Below the pieces are notes generated by a model. The model saw only the letters and a program-made list of their open reading frames with translations. It did no database searches and was not told the origin of the DNA. This document shows, piece by piece, positions 24,222 to 32,822 of a stretch of 64,000 bases of DNA; within the stretch, counting starts at the first letter, position 1, and each line of letters opens with the position of its first letter. The position numbers and the translations under genes are program-made. The stretch is from CTSoil-043 sp963821235 (GTDB lineage: Bacteria; Chloroflexota; Limnocylindria; Limnocylindrales; CSP1-4). The stretch lies in assembly GCA_963821235.1 (NCBI GenBank), contig CAWGCS010000001.1, positions 2,046,001 through 2,110,000 on the forward strand, in the 5' to 3' direction.

Positions 24222-25739
24222 ATGGTCGCCGAGGCCGTCCGCGACTTCCCGATGTTCATCGACGGCGGCCCCGCGGAGGCCGCCTCGGGCGCCTGGATCG
24301 AGGTCCGCAGCCCGGCCACGCGGGCCCTGGTGGGACGGGTGCCCGCCGGCACGGAGGCGGACGTCGACCGGGCCGTGCGGGCCGCCCGGATCGCCTTCGA
24401 GGACGGCCGCTGGAGCCGCCGCTACCTGCCGGAGCGGGTGGCGATCCTGGGCCGCCTGGCCGACCTCATCGAGGAGCACGCCGACGAGCTGGCCCGGCTG
24501 GAGACCTCCCAGACCGGCTCCGCCTACAAGCTCCGCCGCGACTCCGACCTCCCCTTCACGGTCGACAACCTGCGCTTCTTCGCCGGCGCCGTCCGCCACC
24601 TCGAGGGCCGGGCCGCCTACGAGTACTCCGGCAGCCACACGAGCTTCGTCCGCCGCGAGCCGCTCGGGGTCGTCGGGCAGGTCAGCCCCTGGAACTACCC
24701 GCTCTGGATGGCCATCTGGAAGATCGGGCCGGCGCTCGCCGCCGGCAACTCCGTCGTCCTCAAGCCGGCGAGCGCGACGCCGCTGACGACGATCCGCCTG
24801 GCCGAGCTGGCAGCCGAGGCCGGGGTCCCGGCTGGCGTCCTGAACGTGGTGACGGGACCCGGGGACGTCGTCGGGGCGGCCCTGGCGGCCCACCGTGACG
24901 TGGATCTCGTCTCCCTCACAGGCGACTCCGAGACGGGCCGGCGGATCATGACCCTCGCCTCTGGGAACCTCAAGCGGGTCCACCTGGAGCTGGGGGGCAA
25001 GGCCCCCTTCATCGTCCACGCAGACGCCGACCTGGAGGCGGCCGCCCGCGGGGCAACCGCCGGGGCGCTCATCAACGGCGGCCAGGACTGCACGGCGGCG
25101 ACGCGCGTCTACGTCCACCGCTCGGTCGCGGACGCCTTCACCGCCCGCCTCGTGGAGCTGTTCCGCTCCGTCCGCGTCGGCGACCCGATGGCCCCCGAGA
25201 CCGACCTTGGCACGCTCATCAGCACAGCCCAGGTCGCCCGCGTCGACGGCTTCGTCCGGCGGGCGGTCGCTGCCGGTGCCCGCGTCCTCGTCGGCGGCAG
25301 CCGAGCTGACGTCCCCGGCCTTCCCGACGGCGCGTTCTACCTGCCGACCGTGGTCGTCGAGGCGGCCCAGGACAGCGAGATCGTCCAGCAGGAGGTCTTC
25401 GGCCCGGTCCTCGTCGTCCTCCCCTTCGACACCGAAGCGGAGGCGCTGGCCATGGCGAACGACACGCCGTACGGCCTCGCCAGCTCCGTCTGGACGAGCG
25501 ACCTGCGGGTGGCGATGCGGGCGACGCAGGCCCTCAACTTCGGCCACGTGCTCGTCAACGACCACCTCATGGTCACCAGCGAGATGCCCCACGGCGGCTT
25601 CAAGCAGTCCGGCTTCGGCAAGGACATGTCGATGTACTCGTTCGAGGAGTACACGCGGGTGAAGCACGTGATGATCGAGCTCACCGGCGAGGCCGAGAAG
25701 ACCTGGCACTACACGATCTTCGGCGACCAGAAGGCGTAG
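24222..25739 (+). CDS. NAD-dependent aldehyde dehydrogenase, gamma-aminobutyraldehyde/betaine-aldehyde type
   Basis: 505 aa, ATG with AGGAGGG upstream. All hallmarks of the ALDH superfamily: SPWNYPLWMAIWKIGPALAAGN, KPASATPLTT, LTGDSETGRRI, the Glu in HLELGGKAPFIV, catalytic Cys in NGGQDCTAATRVYVH, EVFGPVLVVLPFD and the C-terminal HGGFKQSGFGKDMSMYSFEEYT. The 'NFGHVLVNDHLMVTSEMPHGG' region is close to 4-aminobutyraldehyde dehydrogenases of putrescine breakdown. Substrate is inferred. Follows the PLP decarboxylase with its own promoter signal. Confidence 0.9.
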   Translation: MVAEAVRDFPMFIDGGPAEAASGAWIEVRSPATRALVGRVPAGTEADVDRAVRAARIAFEDGRWSRRYLPERVAILGRLADLIEEHADELARLETSQTGSAYKLRRDSDLPFTVDNLRFFAGAVRHLEGRAAYEYSGSHTSFVRREPLGVVGQVSPWNYPLWMAIWKIGPALAAGNSVVLKPASATPLTTIRLAELAAEAGVPAGVLNVVTGPGDVVGAALAAHRDVDLVSLTGDSETGRRIMTLASGNLKRVHLELGGKAPFIVHADADLEAAARGATAGALINGGQDCTAATRVYVHRSVADAFTARLVELFRSVRVGDPMAPETDLGTLISTAQVARVDGFVRRAVAAGARVLVGGSRADVPGLPDGAFYLPTVVVEAAQDSEIVQQEVFGPVLVVLPFDTEAEALAMANDTPYGLASSVWTSDLRVAMRATQALNFGHVLVNDHLMVTSEMPHGGFKQSGFGKDMSMYSFEEYTRVKHVMIELTGEAEKTWHYTIFGDQKA

Positions 25740-25786
25740 CCGGGCGGCCGCGCAGCCCACCGATCGCCGCGCCCTGGCCGCCCGGC
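25739..25786 (+). terminator. Possible terminator hairpin after the aldehyde dehydrogenase
   Basis: GCCGGGCGGCC (25739-25749) is the exact reverse complement of GGCCGCCCGGC (25776-25786): an 11-bp stem with a 26-nt loop beginning at the stop codon. No U tract. Confidence 0.4.
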
Positions 25787-25857
25787 GCGGCGTGGGCGGC
25801 AGCGGCGCGCCGGACCGTACAATGGCGGCCGCCAGCACCCAGGAGGAGCCCGCGACC

Positions 25858-26247
25858 GTGCCGCCGATCACCGAGCTGACGAGGATCGAGCCGATCCACC
25901 TCGAGCGCCTCAGGCACCAGGGCGTCTTCACGACGGGCCTGCTGCTGGAGGTCTCCGAGACGGCGACCCGGCGCCAGACGCTGGCCGACCAGGTGACCGC
26001 CACGCCCAACGACGTCCTCGCCTGGCGCGACGAGGCGCTGCTGCTGAACCTCGCCGGCTTCGGGGCCGACGAGCACGAGCTCCTCCGCTTCGCCGGCTTC
26101 GAGGGCCTGGGGGCGCTGCTCGCCGTCGACCTCGACACGTTTCGCGGGGCGGTCCGGCGGGCGGCGCAGCGGCTGCAGGTCGAAGCGCCCGCCGACCTCA
26201 TGATCGAGACCTGGTGGGAGCAGGCCCGGACGCTCGAGGACGAGTGA
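25858..26247 (+). CDS. DUF4332 (helix-hairpin-helix-like) protein
   Basis: 129 aa from GTG 25858, chosen because AGGAGG (25841-25846) lies 11 nt upstream and because the ATG at 25822 falls inside a TACAAT -10-like box (25818-25823). The pattern 'ITELTRIEPIHLERLRHQGVFTTGLLLE' followed by a second repeat 'NLAGFGADEHELLRFAGFEGLGALLAVD' (both shown in part) is the double helix-hairpin-helix layout of DUF4332 proteins. Possibly nucleic-acid or protein binding; function unknown. Overlaps the next gene by 4 bp. Confidence 0.78.
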   Translation: MPPITELTRIEPIHLERLRHQGVFTTGLLLEVSETATRRQTLADQVTATPNDVLAWRDEALLLNLAGFGADEHELLRFAGFEGLGALLAVDLDTFRGAVRRAAQRLQVEAPADLMIETWWEQARTLEDE

Positions 26248-26966
26248 GCTCCCACGCCGGCGCGGGCGGTGGAGGGGCGGGCCGCCTCGTCGCGGGGGTT
26301 GCCGTGGGGGTCGCGACCGCGCTCGTCATCGCCGGCCTGACGATCGCCCTCTTCTTCAACCCCGTCTGGGTGTCGTTCGAGCAGGCGCGGTCCGACGCCG
26401 CGGCCTGGACGGGGTGGACGCCGGCGGAGGTGGACGCCGTGACCCGCGACCTCGTCGCGGAGGTGTGGGCGGGGCCCGGCACGTTCGACCAGCAGGTCGC
26501 CGGCGTGCCCGTCTTCGAGGAGCGGGAGCGATCGCACATGGTCGACGTGCGGCGCGTCCTCCTGTCGTTCTACGCGGTCGTCGTGCTCGGTGCCGTGACC
26601 CTGCTGGCCGCAGGGGTGGCCTCTCGCGGCTCGCCCTGGTTCTGGCGCGCGGTGGCCCGGGGCGCGGCCGGCCTCGCGATCGGAGCCGCGGTCGTCGGAG
26701 CCGCGTTCTTCGTCTTCTTCGACACCGCCTTCACCCTCTTCCACGAGATCTTCTTCGCGGCGGGGACGTGGAGCTTCGACCCGGCCACGGACCGCCTCGT
26801 GCAACTCTTCCCATACCAGTTCTGGACGGAGACGTCGGTGGCGATCGCGGTCGTCGGCCTCGGGCTGACGCTCGGCGTGTGGGTCGTGGCGCGGCGGCTG
26901 GAGCGGCCGCGTGGTGGGCCGCCGGCGCCGGCGGGGGCGATGGCCTCCGGCGGAGAGGCGAGCTGA
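26244..26966 (+). CDS. DUF1461 / TIGR01906 integral membrane protein
   Basis: 240 aa, GTG in GTGA overlap. Four hydrophobic helices (about 15-37, 110-130, 145-172, 200-222). The extracellular loop between the first two carries FNPVWVSFEQARSDAAAW and a HMVDVRRVL stretch; the loop after the third has TLFHEIFFAAGTWSFDP and LFPYQFW, which identify the family. In lactobacilli relatives act on lipoteichoic or O-acetyl modification pathways only by inference; here I claim the family only. Sits directly before moeA. Confidence 0.75.
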   Translation: MSSHAGAGGGGAGRLVAGVAVGVATALVIAGLTIALFFNPVWVSFEQARSDAAAWTGWTPAEVDAVTRDLVAEVWAGPGTFDQQVAGVPVFEERERSHMVDVRRVLLSFYAVVVLGAVTLLAAGVASRGSPWFWRAVARGAAGLAIGAAVVGAAFFVFFDTAFTLFHEIFFAAGTWSFDPATDRLVQLFPYQFWTETSVAIAVVGLGLTLGVWVVARRLERPRGGPPAPAGAMASGGEAS

Positions 26967-28306
26967 TGGCGACCGGTCTCCTGTCCGTCGAGGAAGCCCG
27001 CGGCCGCGTCCTGGGCGCGATCGACGGCCCACTGCCCGTGGAGGAGCTTCCCGTGGTCGCGGCCCTCGGCCGGGTCGTCGCGGCCGGGGTCCGGGCGGCG
27101 ACCGACCTGCCGCCGTGGGACAACAGCGCCATGGACGGCTACGCGATCCTGGCGGCCGACGTCGGCGCGGCGACGGAGGCCGGGCCGACCCGCCTGGCGC
27201 TGGCCGGCGAGGTGGCAGCGGGCGCCCCCCCGGAGGTCGCGGTTATCGCCGGGACGGCGGTCCGGATCGCCACCGGAGCGCCCCTCCCTCCGGGCGCCGA
27301 CGCGGTCGTCCCGGTCGAGCTGACGACGCCGGTGGATGCCGCGGGGAGGGCCGGACCGCGCGGGCGCGACGCCGCCGGCCCCCTCGCCCATGCCGTCCTC
27401 GTCCACGTCCCGGTGGAGCGGGGAGCCAACATCCGGCGGCGCGGCGACGACCTGCGAGCGGGCGCGGAGGTGCTGGCCGCCGGCAGCGCGATCGGTTCGG
27501 CGGAGGTGGCCCTGGCCAGCGGGGCGGGCGTCCCGGTGGTCGCCGTCCACCGGCGGGCCCGGGTGGCGATCATCTCGACCGGCGACGAGCTGCGAGCGGC
27601 GGGGACGAGCCTGGGACCGGCCGGCATCCCCGACGCCAACGGCCCCGCCCTCGTCGCGCTCGCCGCCGCGGCCGGCGCCGACGCCCGCCACGTCGGGATC
27701 GCTCCCGACGACCTGGCGACGATGACCCGCCTGCTCGGCGAGGCCGTCGCCACGGCCGACCTCGTTGTCGTCAGCGGCGGCGTCTCGGTGGGTCCGTACG
27801 ACGTGGTGAGGCCGGCCTTCGAGGCCGTCGGCTCTGTCGGCCTCTGGCGGGTCGCCGTGCAGCCCGGCAAGCCCTTCGCCTTCGGCGTCGCGCCCCGGCC
27901 GGCCGGCGGCGACACGGCGGCGCCCGTCCTCCTCTTCGGCCTGCCCGGGAACCCGGTCTCCACCTTCGTCACGTTCGAGCTCTTCGTGCGGCCTGCCCTC
28001 CGGCGGCTGGCCGGCAGGCCCCCGGCCGACCTGCTGCGGCGCCCCGACCTCGGGGTGCTCGAGGAGCCGGTCTCGAAGGCGGCGGGCCGGCGGGCCTTCC
28101 TGCGGGTGGTCGCCCGCCGCGACCGGGTGGACGGCCGGGTCCTGCGCGACGGGTCCGGACGCGCGCGCGTGGCGCTCGCGGGGGGGCAGGGGAGCCACGT
28201 GCTCTCCGCCCTCGCCCTCGCCGACGCGCTGGCGGTCGTGCCAGAATCCGTCGACGCGCTGCCCGCCGGGGCGCCCGTCGAGCTATGGTGGCTCGACCGA
28301 CCCTGA
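26966..28306 (+). CDS. moeA: Molybdopterin molybdenumtransferase MoeA
   Basis: 446 aa, ATG overlapping the previous stop by one base. Inserts molybdate into adenylated molybdopterin. Motifs: LPPWDNSAMDGYAI near residue 50, GTAVRIATGAPLPPGADAVVPVE, RRRGDDLRAGAEVL, STGDEL near 195, SGGVSVGPYDVVR near 265, GLPGNPVSTFVTFELFVRPALRR, and the C-terminal beta domain to the end. Some inserts are longer than in E. coli MoeA. Together with moaC and mogA just downstream this is a molybdenum-cofactor cluster; no molybdoenzyme is in the window. Confidence 0.94.
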   Translation: MATGLLSVEEARGRVLGAIDGPLPVEELPVVAALGRVVAAGVRAATDLPPWDNSAMDGYAILAADVGAATEAGPTRLALAGEVAAGAPPEVAVIAGTAVRIATGAPLPPGADAVVPVELTTPVDAAGRAGPRGRDAAGPLAHAVLVHVPVERGANIRRRGDDLRAGAEVLAAGSAIGSAEVALASGAGVPVVAVHRRARVAIISTGDELRAAGTSLGPAGIPDANGPALVALAAAAGADARHVGIAPDDLATMTRLLGEAVATADLVVVSGGVSVGPYDVVRPAFEAVGSVGLWRVAVQPGKPFAFGVAPRPAGGDTAAPVLLFGLPGNPVSTFVTFELFVRPALRRLAGRPPADLLRRPDLGVLEEPVSKAAGRRAFLRVVARRDRVDGRVLRDGSGRARVALAGGQGSHVLSALALADALAVVPESVDALPAGAPVELWWLDRP

Positions 28307-28346
28307 CGAAGCTCGGACCGCCGCGCCGGGGAGCCCGGGAGGAGCC

Positions 28347-28958
28347 ATGGACGACCGCTCGCAGCCACGCGCGGAGCGCCGCCGCCTGACCCACGTCGAC
28401 CGTCGCGGCCGCCCCCGCATGGTGGACGTCTCCGAGAAGGCGCCCACCGCGCGCCGCGCCGTCGCGGAGGGGGAGGTCGCCTGCTCCCAGGAGACCCTGA
28501 CCCTCGTCATCGACGGCGGAGGTCCGAAGGGCGACGTCCTGACCGTCGCCGAGCTGGCCGGCGTCATGGGGGCCAAGCGAACCTCCGAGCTGATCCCGCT
28601 CTGCCATCCCCTGCCGCTGACCGACGTCGTCGTGCGAGTCACGCCCGACCGTACCGCGTCGGCCTTCCGGATCCACGCCGAGGCGGCCACGACCGGGCCG
28701 ACCGGCGTCGAGATGGAGGCCCTCACCGCGGTGAGCGTCGCCGCCCTGACCATCTACGACATGGTCAAGGGGGTGGAGAAGGGCGTCGAGATCCGGGGGA
28801 TCCGCCTCGTCGCCAAGTCCGGCGGCACGTCCGGCGACTGGAGTCGCGCGGCCGGACCCGTCGAGACGGTGGGCCCCCGGGCCGCGCGGCCGCGCGCCGT
28901 CCGGGGCCCGGCCCGGGCCGGCGGGATCCGCCGCTCCTCCAGGCGCCCGGGGTCCTGA
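28347..28958 (+). CDS. moaC: Cyclic pyranopterin monophosphate synthase
   Basis: 203 aa, ATG with GGGAGGAG upstream. Second step of molybdopterin synthesis, working with MoaA on GTP. LTHVDRRGRPRMVDVSEK near residue 13, KGDVLTVAELAGVMGAKRTSELIPLCHPLPL in parts (catalytic Lys and His), TGVEMEALTAVSVAALTIYDMVKGVEKG in parts (Glu, Asp and Lys) and KSGGTSG. The last 40 residues are an Arg/Ala/Pro-rich tail not found in the family. Confidence 0.95.
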   Translation: MDDRSQPRAERRRLTHVDRRGRPRMVDVSEKAPTARRAVAEGEVACSQETLTLVIDGGGPKGDVLTVAELAGVMGAKRTSELIPLCHPLPLTDVVVRVTPDRTASAFRIHAEAATTGPTGVEMEALTAVSVAALTIYDMVKGVEKGVEIRGIRLVAKSGGTSGDWSRAAGPVETVGPRAARPRAVRGPARAGGIRRSSRRPGS

Positions 28959-28962
28959 CCCG

Positions 28963-29469
28963 GTGGTCGGCCGCACGGCCCTCGTCCTCACCGTCTCCGA
29001 TCGCGCCGCGGCCGGGCGACGCGACGACGCCTCCGGCGACGGCGTGGCGGCCCGCCTGGCGGCGCTCGGGTTCGCGGTCGAGCGGGCGGTCGTGCCCGAC
29101 GAGCGTGAGCGGATCGAGGCGGCGCTCGTGGACGCGGCGGCGCGCCTCGCCCTGGTCGTGACGACCGGCGGGACCGGGCTGACGCCGCGTGACGTGACGC
29201 CCCAGGCGACCCTGGCCGTGATCGACTTCGAGGTCCCCGGATTCGCCGAGGCGATGCGGGCCGACGGCCGGGCGAAGACGCCGCTGGCGATCCTCTCCCG
29301 TGCGGTGGTCGGGATCCGCGGCCGGGCCCTCATCGTGAACCTGCCCGGCAGCCCCCGCGGCGCCCTGGAGTCGCTGGCCTCGCTGGAGCCGGTCCTCGAC
29401 CATGCCCTCGAGACGCTCGGCGGGCCCTTCGACCACGCCGACTGGCCCGACCGACCGCCTGACCCGTGA
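28963..29469 (+). CDS. mogA: Molybdopterin adenylyltransferase, MogA/MoaB family
   Basis: 168 aa, GTG 4 bp after moaC. Adenylates molybdopterin before MoeA acts. SDRAAAGRRDDASG near the N terminus, TTGGTGLTPRDVTPQAT near residue 67, GFAEAMR and NLPGSPRGALESL near 128 are the MPT-binding motifs. MogA and MoaB cannot be told apart here; I use mogA for the role. The stop overlaps the start of the Fe-S oxidoreductase gene. Confidence 0.9.
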   Translation: MVGRTALVLTVSDRAAAGRRDDASGDGVAARLAALGFAVERAVVPDERERIEAALVDAAARLALVVTTGGTGLTPRDVTPQATLAVIDFEVPGFAEAMRADGRAKTPLAILSRAVVGIRGRALIVNLPGSPRGALESLASLEPVLDHALETLGGPFDHADWPDRPPDP

Positions 29470-31583
29470 CCGAGTCGATCGGGCGCGTCCCCTGGTACCC
29501 GCTCGTCTTCCCGCTCTTCTACGGCGCGCTCGCCGTCTTCGGGCTGCTCATGGCCCGCCACCTCCGCGTCTTCGCCGCCGCCCGCCCCGCCCGGCCCTTC
29601 GCCGACGTGCCGCGGCGGACCCGGGCCCTGGCCCGCTACGCGCTGCTCCAGACGCGGATGTTCCGCGAGGCCCCGGTGGGGGCCATGCACTACGCGATCT
29701 TCGCCGCCTTCGTCGTCCTCTCCGTGGGCACGGCCAGCGCGGTCACCGACGGCCTGGTCGAGAGGATCCTCTCGGCGCCCCTGGACGGCGCCCCGTGGGC
29801 AGCGGTCCTGCTGCTGCGCAACGTCGCGGCGGCCCTCGCCCTGGCGGCCCTCGCCTACGCCCTCGTCCGCCGCCTCGTCGTGCGTCCCGCCCGCCTCACC
29901 CTGAGCCGATCGGGGATCGCGATTCTCCTCCTCATCGGCGGGATCGTCGGAGCCGAGCTCGGCGCGCTCTCCTACGAGGCCGCCCGCTACGGGCCGTTGC
30001 CCGGAGCCGTCGTGACCAACGCCCTGGGGGCCAGCCTCGCCGGCGTGGACCCGTCCGTCCTGGAGGCCCTCTTCGCCGTGCACTGGTGGGCCCACCTCGT
30101 CTTCGTGGCGGCGTTCCTCGTCTGGCTCCCGACGACGAAGCACCTCCACGTGGTGACGAGCTTCTTCAACGTCTACCTCCGCAAGCTGGAGCCGCGCGGC
30201 GCCCTGCCGGCCATGGACCTCGAGGCCGAGGACGCGACGTACGGGCTGCGGACGCTCGCCGACCTGGCCTGGAAGGACGTCCTCGACGGCTTCACCTGCA
30301 CCGAGTGCGGCCGCTGCCGCGACGCCTGCCCGGCCAACCTGACTGGCAAGCCCCTGGACCCGAAGGCCCTGGTGATGGGGATCCGGCGCCTCGCCGACGA
30401 GGCCGAGCGTGGGCTCCACGTCATCCCCAACTCGCCCCTCGTCCGTGACTCGGGTGCCGACCTGGACGACCGGCTCCGGCCGGAGGCGATGGCCCTCCCG
30501 CTCGTGCCCGGCGCCATCAGCGAGGATGCCGTCTGGGACTGCGTGACCTGCGGCGCCTGCGTGGAGGCCTGCCCGGTCCTCATCGAGCACGTCGACAAGA
30601 TCGTGGGGATCCGGCGCAACCTCGTCCTCGAAGAGAGCCGCTTCCCGCCCGAGCTGGCGCCCGCCTTTCGGGCCATGGAATCGGCCCAGAACCCGTGGGG
30701 CCAGCCCAGGAGCGCCCGCCTCGACTGGACGAAGGGGCTGCCCTTCGAGGTCCCGACCGCGGCGTCACTCGCGGCGGCCGGTGACCTCGCCACGCTGGAG
30801 GTGCTCTACTGGGTGGGCTGCGCCGCGGCCTTCGACGAGCGCAACCGACGGGTGGCCCGCGCCTTCGCCACCTGCCTCCATGCGGCCGGAGTCCGCTTCG
30901 CCGTCCTGGGCCAGGAGGAGGCCTGCACCGGCGACCCGGCCCGCCGCATGGGCAACGAGTACGTCTTCCAGCTCCTCGCCGCCCAGAACGTCGAGACGCT
31001 CCGCCGCTACGGGCCACCGACGATCGTGACGGCCTGCCCCCACTGCTTCAACACGCTGGCCAACGAGTACTCCCAGATGGGTGGCACCTACCGGGTGGTC
31101 CACCACTCGGCCTTCCTGGCCGGCCTGCTCGCGGACGGCCGCCTCGCCACCATGGTCGGCCCGGACGGGCCAGCGGCGAAGCGCGTGACCTACCACGACG
31201 CCTGCTATCTGGCCCGCTACAACGGCTTGGTCGACGCGCCGCGGGACGTGCTGGCCGCCGTGCCCGGCCTGGAGGTGGCCGAGATGGAGCGGAGCGGCCG
31301 GCAGTCGTTCTGCTGCGGCGCCGGCGGGGGGCGGATGTGGATGGAGGAGACGCGCGGCTCGCGGATCAACGCCGAGCGCGCCCGGCAGGCCCTTGCGACC
31401 GGCGCGGAGGCCGTGGCCGTCGGCTGCCCCTTCTGCATGACGATGCTGGGCGACGGGCTCGCCGCGGAGGCCGTCAACGGGGCGGGGGTGACGACGCTCG
31501 ACCTGGCGGAGATCCTGGCGCCGGTGGCCGCGCCCGGCCCTGCTGCGTCGCGCCCGGGACGGGCCCTGCCCGTCCTCCAGTAG
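29466..31583 (+). CDS. Membrane Fe-S oxidoreductase (HdrD/CCG-type with cytochrome b-like N domain), likely ETF:menaquinone oxidoreductase
   Basis: 705 aa, GTG in GTGA overlap. Five N-terminal membrane helices (to about residue 235) resemble the NarI/DUF-type cytochrome b domain, with histidines in GAMHYAIF and LPTTKHLHVV as possible haem ligands. Then come two [4Fe-4S] motifs, CTECGRCRDACP (about 278) and CVTCGACVEACP (about 359), and two CCG-type domains (CTGDPARRMGNE...ACPHCFNT; HDACYLARYN...CCGAGGGRMWMEE). Fusions of this build next to etfBA pass electrons from reduced ETF to menaquinone (the EMO type described for Geobacter). etfB-etfA start 0.45 kb downstream, which supports that role; it is an inference. 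Confidence 0.82.
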   Translation: MTESIGRVPWYPLVFPLFYGALAVFGLLMARHLRVFAAARPARPFADVPRRTRALARYALLQTRMFREAPVGAMHYAIFAAFVVLSVGTASAVTDGLVERILSAPLDGAPWAAVLLLRNVAAALALAALAYALVRRLVVRPARLTLSRSGIAILLLIGGIVGAELGALSYEAARYGPLPGAVVTNALGASLAGVDPSVLEALFAVHWWAHLVFVAAFLVWLPTTKHLHVVTSFFNVYLRKLEPRGALPAMDLEAEDATYGLRTLADLAWKDVLDGFTCTECGRCRDACPANLTGKPLDPKALVMGIRRLADEAERGLHVIPNSPLVRDSGADLDDRLRPEAMALPLVPGAISEDAVWDCVTCGACVEACPVLIEHVDKIVGIRRNLVLEESRFPPELAPAFRAMESAQNPWGQPRSARLDWTKGLPFEVPTAASLAAAGDLATLEVLYWVGCAAAFDERNRRVARAFATCLHAAGVRFAVLGQEEACTGDPARRMGNEYVFQLLAAQNVETLRRYGPPTIVTACPHCFNTLANEYSQMGGTYRVVHHSAFLAGLLADGRLATMVGPDGPAAKRVTYHDACYLARYNGLVDAPRDVLAAVPGLEVAEMERSGRQSFCCGAGGGRMWMEETRGSRINAERARQALATGAEAVAVGCPFCMTMLGDGLAAEAVNGAGVTTLDLAEILAPVAAPGPAASRPGRALPVLQ

Positions 31584-31608
31584 CCCCGGCGCCGCCCGGG
31601 TGGAGCGG

Positions 31609-31851
31609 CTACCAGGACCGGTTCTGGGCGTCCGGGAGCCGCCGGTGACAGGCGACGCAGAAGGTCTCGGTCCAGAGGTTCTCGGTCGCGCACGAAGGGC
31701 AGAGCTTGACACCCTCCGAGGACATGGCGATGGGGCTCTCCCGACCCGCCTCGTCGCGCTCGCGCCGCTGCCGCCGCACCACGAGGAGGATGGCCAGGAG
31801 GCCGATGACGGCCGCTCCCAGGAGCGCCGCGAGGAGGAGCTGCTGGTCCAT
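31609..31851 (-). CDS. Small membrane-anchored zinc-ribbon protein
   Basis: 80 aa, minus strand, ATG at 31851 with a GGGGAG upstream. One N-terminal helix (about 5-25, LLLAALLGAAVIGLLAILLVV), a basic cytoplasmic stretch, then a four-Cys knuckle CPSC-x11-CVAC at residues about 51-68, a typical short zinc ribbon. Function unknown. It is convergent with the Fe-S oxidoreductase gene and divergent from etfB. A longer reading frame upstream of 31851 exists but has no conserved look. Confidence 0.75.
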   Translation of the reverse strand: MDQQLLLAALLGAAVIGLLAILLVVRRQRRERDEAGRESPIAMSSEGVKLCPSCATENLWTETFCVACHRRLPDAQNRSW

Positions 31852-32039
31852 CTCGACTCCCCGGTGCCCGGCCGGCTCGCCGGCCGTCGGGCGGATCCCC
31901 CGCGGCCCCGCCGTTGCCAGCCTACACCCGGCGCCGAGCCCCGGGCGGTCGGGCCGCCTCCCACGCGGATCTGGTGTGTACACTCGGCAACGGTGAGCGG
32001 GGGATGGCTCCCGCCCGGCCACAGGGAGGCGGGTCGCCC

Positions 32040-32822
32040 GTGCGCATCGTCGTGCTCGTCAAGCCGGTCCCCGACGCGACGGGCCAGGAGCGGCTGGGGC
32101 CGGACGGCCGGCTCGACCGCAGCGCGGCGCCGCCGGTGATGAACGGCAACGACGAGTACACGCTGGAGGCGGCCCTCCGCCTCCTCGATGCCGGCGGCGG
32201 CGAGATCACCCTCCTGGCCATGGCGCCGGCCGGGTCGGAGGAGGCCCTGCGCAAGGGGCTGGCGATGGGGGCGACGCGGGCCGTGCTCGTCACCGACGAG
32301 GCCCTGGCCGGGTCGTGCGCCCTCTCCACGATGCGCGTCCTCGCCGCGGCCCTCGCCACGATCGAATTCGACCTCGTGCTCGCCGGCGCCGACAGCGCGG
32401 ACGGCGGCGGCGGGGTGGTCGGCGCCGGGATCGCCACCCTCCTGGGCCTGCCGCTGGTGACCGGCGCGGCGGCCATCGAGACCGATGGTGCGGGCACCGT
32501 GACGGTCCGGCGCCTCGTGGCAGCCGGCGAGGAGACCGTGGAGGCCCCGCTGCCGACCCTCGTCGTTGGAACGCAGCTCCTCGGGGAGCCCCGCTACCCG
32601 ACCCTCAAGGGGATCATGGGGGCGCGCTCCAAGGAGATGGCCGTCCGCTCGCTCGCCGAGCTCGGCCTCGCCGACGGCTCCGTCGGCGGCGAGGCGGCCA
32701 CGACGGTGGTGGTCGCCCAGCGACCGCCGGCGCAGCGCGGGGCGACGCGCGTCGTCCGGGAGGCCCCCGCCGTGGCCGCCGCCGAGATCGTCGGCCTCCT
32801 CGCCGCCCGGGGGGCGATCTGA
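32040..32822 (+). CDS. etfB: Electron transfer flavoprotein beta subunit
   Basis: 260 aa, GTG with GGGAGG (32023-32028) upstream. RIVVLVKPVPDATG at the start, NGNDEYTLEAALRL, the adenine-nucleotide loop DLVLAGADSADGGGGVVGAGIATLLGLP in parts, and the recognition-loop region LLGEPRYPTLKGIMGARSKEMAV. ETF is a soluble heterodimer carrying FAD and AMP (or a second FAD) that takes electrons from acyl-CoA and other dehydrogenases. The lysine in the ARSKEM stretch is where animal EtfB is methylated, and an EtfB-methyltransferase-like gene is at 53.4 kb. Confidence 0.93.
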   Translation: MRIVVLVKPVPDATGQERLGPDGRLDRSAAPPVMNGNDEYTLEAALRLLDAGGGEITLLAMAPAGSEEALRKGLAMGATRAVLVTDEALAGSCALSTMRVLAAALATIEFDLVLAGADSADGGGGVVGAGIATLLGLPLVTGAAAIETDGAGTVTVRRLVAAGEETVEAPLPTLVVGTQLLGEPRYPTLKGIMGARSKEMAVRSLAELGLADGSVGGEAATTVVVAQRPPAQRGATRVVREAPAVAAAEIVGLLAARGAI

